Source of the DNA: an uncultured Eubacteriales bacterium
Lineage (GTDB): Bacteria; Bacillota; Clostridia; Christensenellales; Aristaeellaceae
DNA length: 64,000 nucleotides
Direction of reading: 5' to 3'
Assembly: GCA_900315675.1 (NCBI GenBank)
Contig: OMZY01000006.1
Coordinates: 62,001 to 126,000, forward strand
A model generated the notes under the pieces. The model did not search any database and had not been told where the DNA came from. It worked only from the letters and a program-made list of their open reading frames with translations. Below, one piece after another: positions 61,205-64,000 of this stretch. The translations under genes were made by a program, and so were the position numbers. The first letter of the stretch is position 1. Each line of letters opens with the position of its first letter.

Positions 61205-62263
61205 ATGAACCGCGAAACGATCACCCTGTCTCTTGGTGAACACAGTTATGATATCGTGCTGGAACCCGGCTGTCTGAGCAACGCGGGTTCCCTGCTGAAC
61301 CTGAACCGGAAGGTTCTGGTGGTCACGGACTCCGGTGTGCCCGAATCCTATGCGGATACCGTTGCCGCATCCGCCCTGGCTGCGGAGGTGGTCCGGATCC
61401 CCGAAGGGGAATCCAGCAAGAGCTTTGACAATTACCGCCTGCTGCTCCGCCGCATGCTGGCCCTGGGCATGGGCCGCGGGGACTGCGTGGCTGCCGTCGG
61501 CGGCGGCGTGGTCGGCGATCTGTCCGGTTTCGCCGCGGCCTGCTATATGCGCGGCATTGATTTCTACAACATTCCCACCACCGTCCTTTCCCAGGTGGAC
61601 TCCTCCATCGGCGGCAAAACCGCCATCGACCTGGATGGAATCAAGAACGTTGTCGGCGCATTTTATCAGCCGCGCTGCGTCCTGGTGGATCCTGCCACCC
61701 TTTCTACCCTACCCCGCCGCCAGATCGCCAACGGCCTGGCCGAGGCGGTGAAAATGGCGCTCTGTTTTGATCAGGAAGCTTTTGCCCGCTTTGAAGCCCT
61801 TGATTTTGAAGCGGAACTGAATTTCCTGGCTTCCGGAAAGCCTTCTCCCGGGCTGGTGCGGATCATTTCCGACGCCCTGCACCTCAAAAAGAAAGTGGTG
61901 GAGGAAGATGAAAAGGAGCAGGGTCTGCGCCGCGTTCTGAACTTCGGCCATACCCTCGGTCACGGAATCGAAAGTGTCGGTTCAAAGAACGGAATGCTTC
62001 ACGGCGAATGCGTAGCCCTCGGCATGCTGCCCATGTGCTCCGCCTCCGTACGCGCCAGTCTGCTCCCGGTGCTGGAAAAGCTCGGCCTGCCCGTCGCCTG
62101 CGCCGCTGATCCGGATCAGGTGATGCAGGCGGTCATTCATGACAAAAAGCAGTATGCCGGCAAAATCCGCTCCATCTTCGTGGAAACAGCCGGTACCTAT
62201 ACAGAAAAGGAACTCACCCCGGAAGAACTCCGTCAGCTTTACACAGAATACTTTTTCTCTTAA
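61205..62263 (+). CDS. aroB: 3-dehydroquinate synthase
   Basis: The 352-residue protein matches AroB: GGGVVGDLSGFAAACYMRGI (NAD site), TTVLSQVDSSIGGKTAID, the metal-binding VKMALCFD glutamate region, FGHTLGHGIES and HGECVALGM histidines. It converts DAHP to 3-dehydroquinate, the second step of the shikimate pathway. GGGAGGGATACCG precedes ATG 61205. First gene of aroB-aroC-aroE. Confidence 0.97.
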   Translation: MNRETITLSLGEHSYDIVLEPGCLSNAGSLLNLNRKVLVVTDSGVPESYADTVAASALAAEVVRIPEGESSKSFDNYRLLLRRMLALGMGRGDCVAAVGGGVVGDLSGFAAACYMRGIDFYNIPTTVLSQVDSSIGGKTAIDLDGIKNVVGAFYQPRCVLVDPATLSTLPRRQIANGLAEAVKMALCFDQEAFARFEALDFEAELNFLASGKPSPGLVRIISDALHLKKKVVEEDEKEQGLRRVLNFGHTLGHGIESVGSKNGMLHGECVALGMLPMCSASVRASLLPVLEKLGLPVACAADPDQVMQAVIHDKKQYAGKIRSIFVETAGTYTEKELTPEELRQLYTEYFFS

Positions 62264-62307
62264 TCTCTCCAGTCAGCAACGATTCTCCGGCAAATACAGT
62301 TAATCTA

Positions 62308-62340
62308 ATTCTGCATTCTGCATTCTGAATTCTGCATTAG
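62308..62340. repeat. Heptamer tandem repeat, site 5 (aroB-aroC gap)
   Basis: AATTCTG-CATTCTG-CATTCTG-AATTCTG-CATT, about five units, 16 bases before the aroC start. Confidence 0.92.
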
Positions 62341-62355
62341 TATTGTGGGGTTATC

Positions 62356-63447
62356 ATGAAAAACACCTTTGGCACTTCCCTCACCGTCACCCTCTTCGGC
62401 GAAAGCCACGGAGCGGAAATCGGCGCGGTCATCGACGGCCTCGCACCCGGTATTCCCGTGGATGAGGACTGGATTGCATCCCAGCTGACGCTCCGCCGCC
62501 CTGCGGGCCGCATCTCCACCGCACGTCAGGAAGCGGATGCCTTCCGCATCGTCAGCGGCGTTTTCAACGGCCGGACCACCGGCACCCCCGTGGCAATCCT
62601 GATTCCCAACGCGGATACCCGCAGCGGGGATTATCAGCGCGGTCCCGCCCGTCCCGGTCACGCGGACCTGACGGCCTGGGCCAAGTATCACGGATATGAA
62701 GACTACCGCGGCGGCGGACATTTCAGCGGGCGGATCACCGCTGCCCTGGTGGCGGCTGGCGCCATCGCCATTGCGGCGCTGCGGCAGAAGGGCATCCTCA
62801 TCGGTACCCATATTGCCCGCTGTGCCGGCATTGACGACGCGCCCTTTACGGATCTTTCCGCGGATCTTCCCCGTCTGAACAGCCTGCCCTTTGCGGTGCT
62901 GGATGAAGCCCGGGGCCAGGCCATGCGTGAAGCGGTGGAAAAAGCAGCCGCGCAGTGCGACAGCGTCGGCGGCATCCTGGAAACGGCGGTCGCCGGACTG
63001 CCCGCGGGTGTCGGCGAGCCCTGGTTCGATACCGTGGAAAGCGTGCTTTCCCACGTGCTCTTTTCCGTTCCTGCTGTCAAGGGCGTGGAATTCGGCGACG
63101 GCTTTGCCCTTGCGGACATGACCGGCAGCCGGGCCAATGATCCCATCCGGATGAAGGACGGAAAGCCTTATACGACCACCAACCGTAACGGCGGCGTCAA
63201 CGGCGGCATTACCAACGGAATGCCGGTCATCTTCCGCTGCGCGGTCAAACCTACGCCCTCCATCGCGCAGGAACAGCAGACTGTTGATCCCTCCGCCGGA
63301 GAGGAAACCACCCTCACCATCAAAGGCCGTCACGATCCGGCCATTGTCCACCGGGCCAGGGTAGTTGTAGACAGCGTAACGGCCCTCGCCCTCTGCGACC
63401 TGCTGGTCCTCCGCTACGGCACCGACTGGCTGGCTCCTGAAAAATAA
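62356..63447 (+). CDS. aroC: Chorismate synthase
   Basis: The 363-residue AroC shows all family blocks: FGESHGAEIGAVIDG, RRPAGRISTARQEADAF, GRTTGTPVAILIPN, ARPGHADLTAWAKYHG, DYRGGGHFSGRITA and GGVNGGITNGMPVIFR. It converts EPSP to chorismate with reduced FMN. Only a weak GGGG lies before ATG 62356, which follows a heptamer repeat. Confidence 0.97.
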   Translation: MKNTFGTSLTVTLFGESHGAEIGAVIDGLAPGIPVDEDWIASQLTLRRPAGRISTARQEADAFRIVSGVFNGRTTGTPVAILIPNADTRSGDYQRGPARPGHADLTAWAKYHGYEDYRGGGHFSGRITAALVAAGAIAIAALRQKGILIGTHIARCAGIDDAPFTDLSADLPRLNSLPFAVLDEARGQAMREAVEKAAAQCDSVGGILETAVAGLPAGVGEPWFDTVESVLSHVLFSVPAVKGVEFGDGFALADMTGSRANDPIRMKDGKPYTTTNRNGGVNGGITNGMPVIFRCAVKPTPSIAQEQQTVDPSAGEETTLTIKGRHDPAIVHRARVVVDSVTALALCDLLVLRYGTDWLAPEK

Positions 63448-63481
63448 CCTTTGTATCTCTTTTTCCTTATCCTGAACCATT

Positions 63482-63517
63482 TGTCATTATGAATTGTGAA
63501 TTATGAATTATGAATTA
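63482..63517. repeat. Heptamer tandem repeat, site 6 (aroC-aroE junction)
   Basis: Units of CATTATG-AATTGTG-AATTATG-AATTATG-AATTAG. The ATG of aroE lies in this array. Confidence 0.9.
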
Positions 63518-64000
63518 GAATACGGATGCATCGGCGAGCACCTGCCTCACAGTTTTTCCCGGGAAATCCACGGGGAAATCGGCGGCTATGCCTATGAACT
63601 GAAGGAACTGACGCCGGAGGAGCTGCCCGCCTTCATGACGGCGCGGCAGTTCAGGGGAATCAATGTCACCATTCCCTACAAGCAGGCTGTCATTCCCTTC
63701 CTGGATGAAATCGATAAAACCGCCCGTGCCATCGGCGCGGTCAACACCGTTGTCAGCCGGAACGGGAAACTGACCGGTTATAACACAGACCTGTACGGCC
63801 TGACCCGGCTCATCCGCCGCATCGGCCTGGATCTGTCCGGTAAAAAAGTGCTGGTTCTCGGCACCGGCGGCACCTCCCGCACCGCGGCCTACGCCGCGCA
63901 GCAGCTCGGCGCCCGGGAAATATACCGGGTCAGCCGCACTGCCCGGGAAGGCAGCCTTTCCTATGAGGATGCCCTGTTCCGTCACGCAGACGCGGAAATC
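63503..64000 (+). CDS. aroE: Shikimate dehydrogenase, 3' truncated by window end
   Basis: The 166 visible residues show YGCIGEHLPHSFSREIH, the substrate region RGINVTIPYKQAVIPFLD, IGAVNTVVSRNGKLTGYNTDLYGL and the NADP-binding KVLVLGTGGTSRTAAYAA. The enzyme reduces 3-dehydroshikimate to shikimate. ATG 63503 is the only fitting start; it and the next five codons (MNYELE) are made by a 7-base repeat, and no Shine-Dalgarno is visible. Confidence 0.95.
   Translation, partial: MNYELEYGCIGEHLPHSFSREIHGEIGGYAYELKELTPEELPAFMTARQFRGINVTIPYKQAVIPFLDEIDKTARAIGAVNTVVSRNGKLTGYNTDLYGLTRLIRRIGLDLSGKKVLVLGTGGTSRTAAYAAQQLGAREIYRVSRTAREGSLSYEDALFRHADAEI

Overview
The window reads as chromosome of an anaerobic, GC-rich Gram-positive-type bacterium, most likely a member of the Clostridia. 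A rumen/gut Christensenellales-like lineage is only a guess. Evidence: a ferredoxin-linked 2-oxoacid oxidoreductase and an Rnf complex, ECF-type vitamin transporters behind FMN and TPP riboswitches, a T-box leader, a YesMN-type two-component system, many secreted or lipobox proteins and no outer-membrane genes. I saw no tRNA, rRNA, CRISPR array, phage or transposase gene. Genes are tightly packed and mostly on the minus strand.

Layout. 0-9 kb: partial rqcH, ribU with FMN riboswitch, an esterase, psuG/psuK, gpmI, and a four-subunit ketoisovalerate-type ferredoxin oxidoreductase operon. 9-21 kb (the centrepiece): a GDSL esterase, then, read on the minus strand, rnfC - rnfD::rnfG fusion - rnfE - rnfA - rnfB - giant FMN-domain::NrfA fusion - resB - resC/ccsA. 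21-29 kb: a phosphodiester-glycosidase/Lgt-like gene pair, a LacI-sensor GGDEF protein, a polysaccharide deacetylase and an LRR protein. 29-35 kb: a divergent prs-like gene, htrA, and a response regulator/histidine kinase/GerMN-lipoprotein operon. 35-42 kb: tandem DUF3048 proteins, a second LRR protein and a second glycosidase/Lgt-like pair. 42-47 kb: T-box-controlled sodium:solute symporter, thiN, TPP riboswitch-thiT, and a LacI regulator coupled to a secreted Cys/His protein. 47-57 kb: a YtfQRT/YjfF-like sugar ABC transporter and its three-component sensor (binding lipoprotein, YesM-type kinase, YesN-type regulator), then a VanY-like carboxypeptidase. 57-64 kb: a phospholipase C-like gene, a VanZ-VOC fusion, a GT4 glycosyltransferase, and aroB-aroC-aroE (aroE runs off the end).

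Most interesting system. The NrfA-type pentaheme nitrite reductase is fused to six RnfG-like FMN-binding domains, anchored by one N-terminal membrane helix and encoded directly behind a complete Rnf operon and in front of the two cytochrome c maturation genes ResB/ResC. No NrfH/NapC quinol dehydrogenase is present in the window. The simplest reading is a quinone-independent route: reduced ferredoxin (for example from the nearby Vor-type enzyme) feeds Rnf, electrons cross the membrane through the flavins of RnfD/RnfG, hop along the flavinylated arm, and reduce nitrite to ammonium at the heme domain outside the cell while Rnf conserves energy. The function is inference; the fusion and gene order are seen directly.

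Other recurring features are a 7-bp tandem repeat family ([AC]ATTNTG-like) at six intergenic or gene-end sites, and paralogous duplication of envelope modules between 21-29 kb and 35-42 kb.
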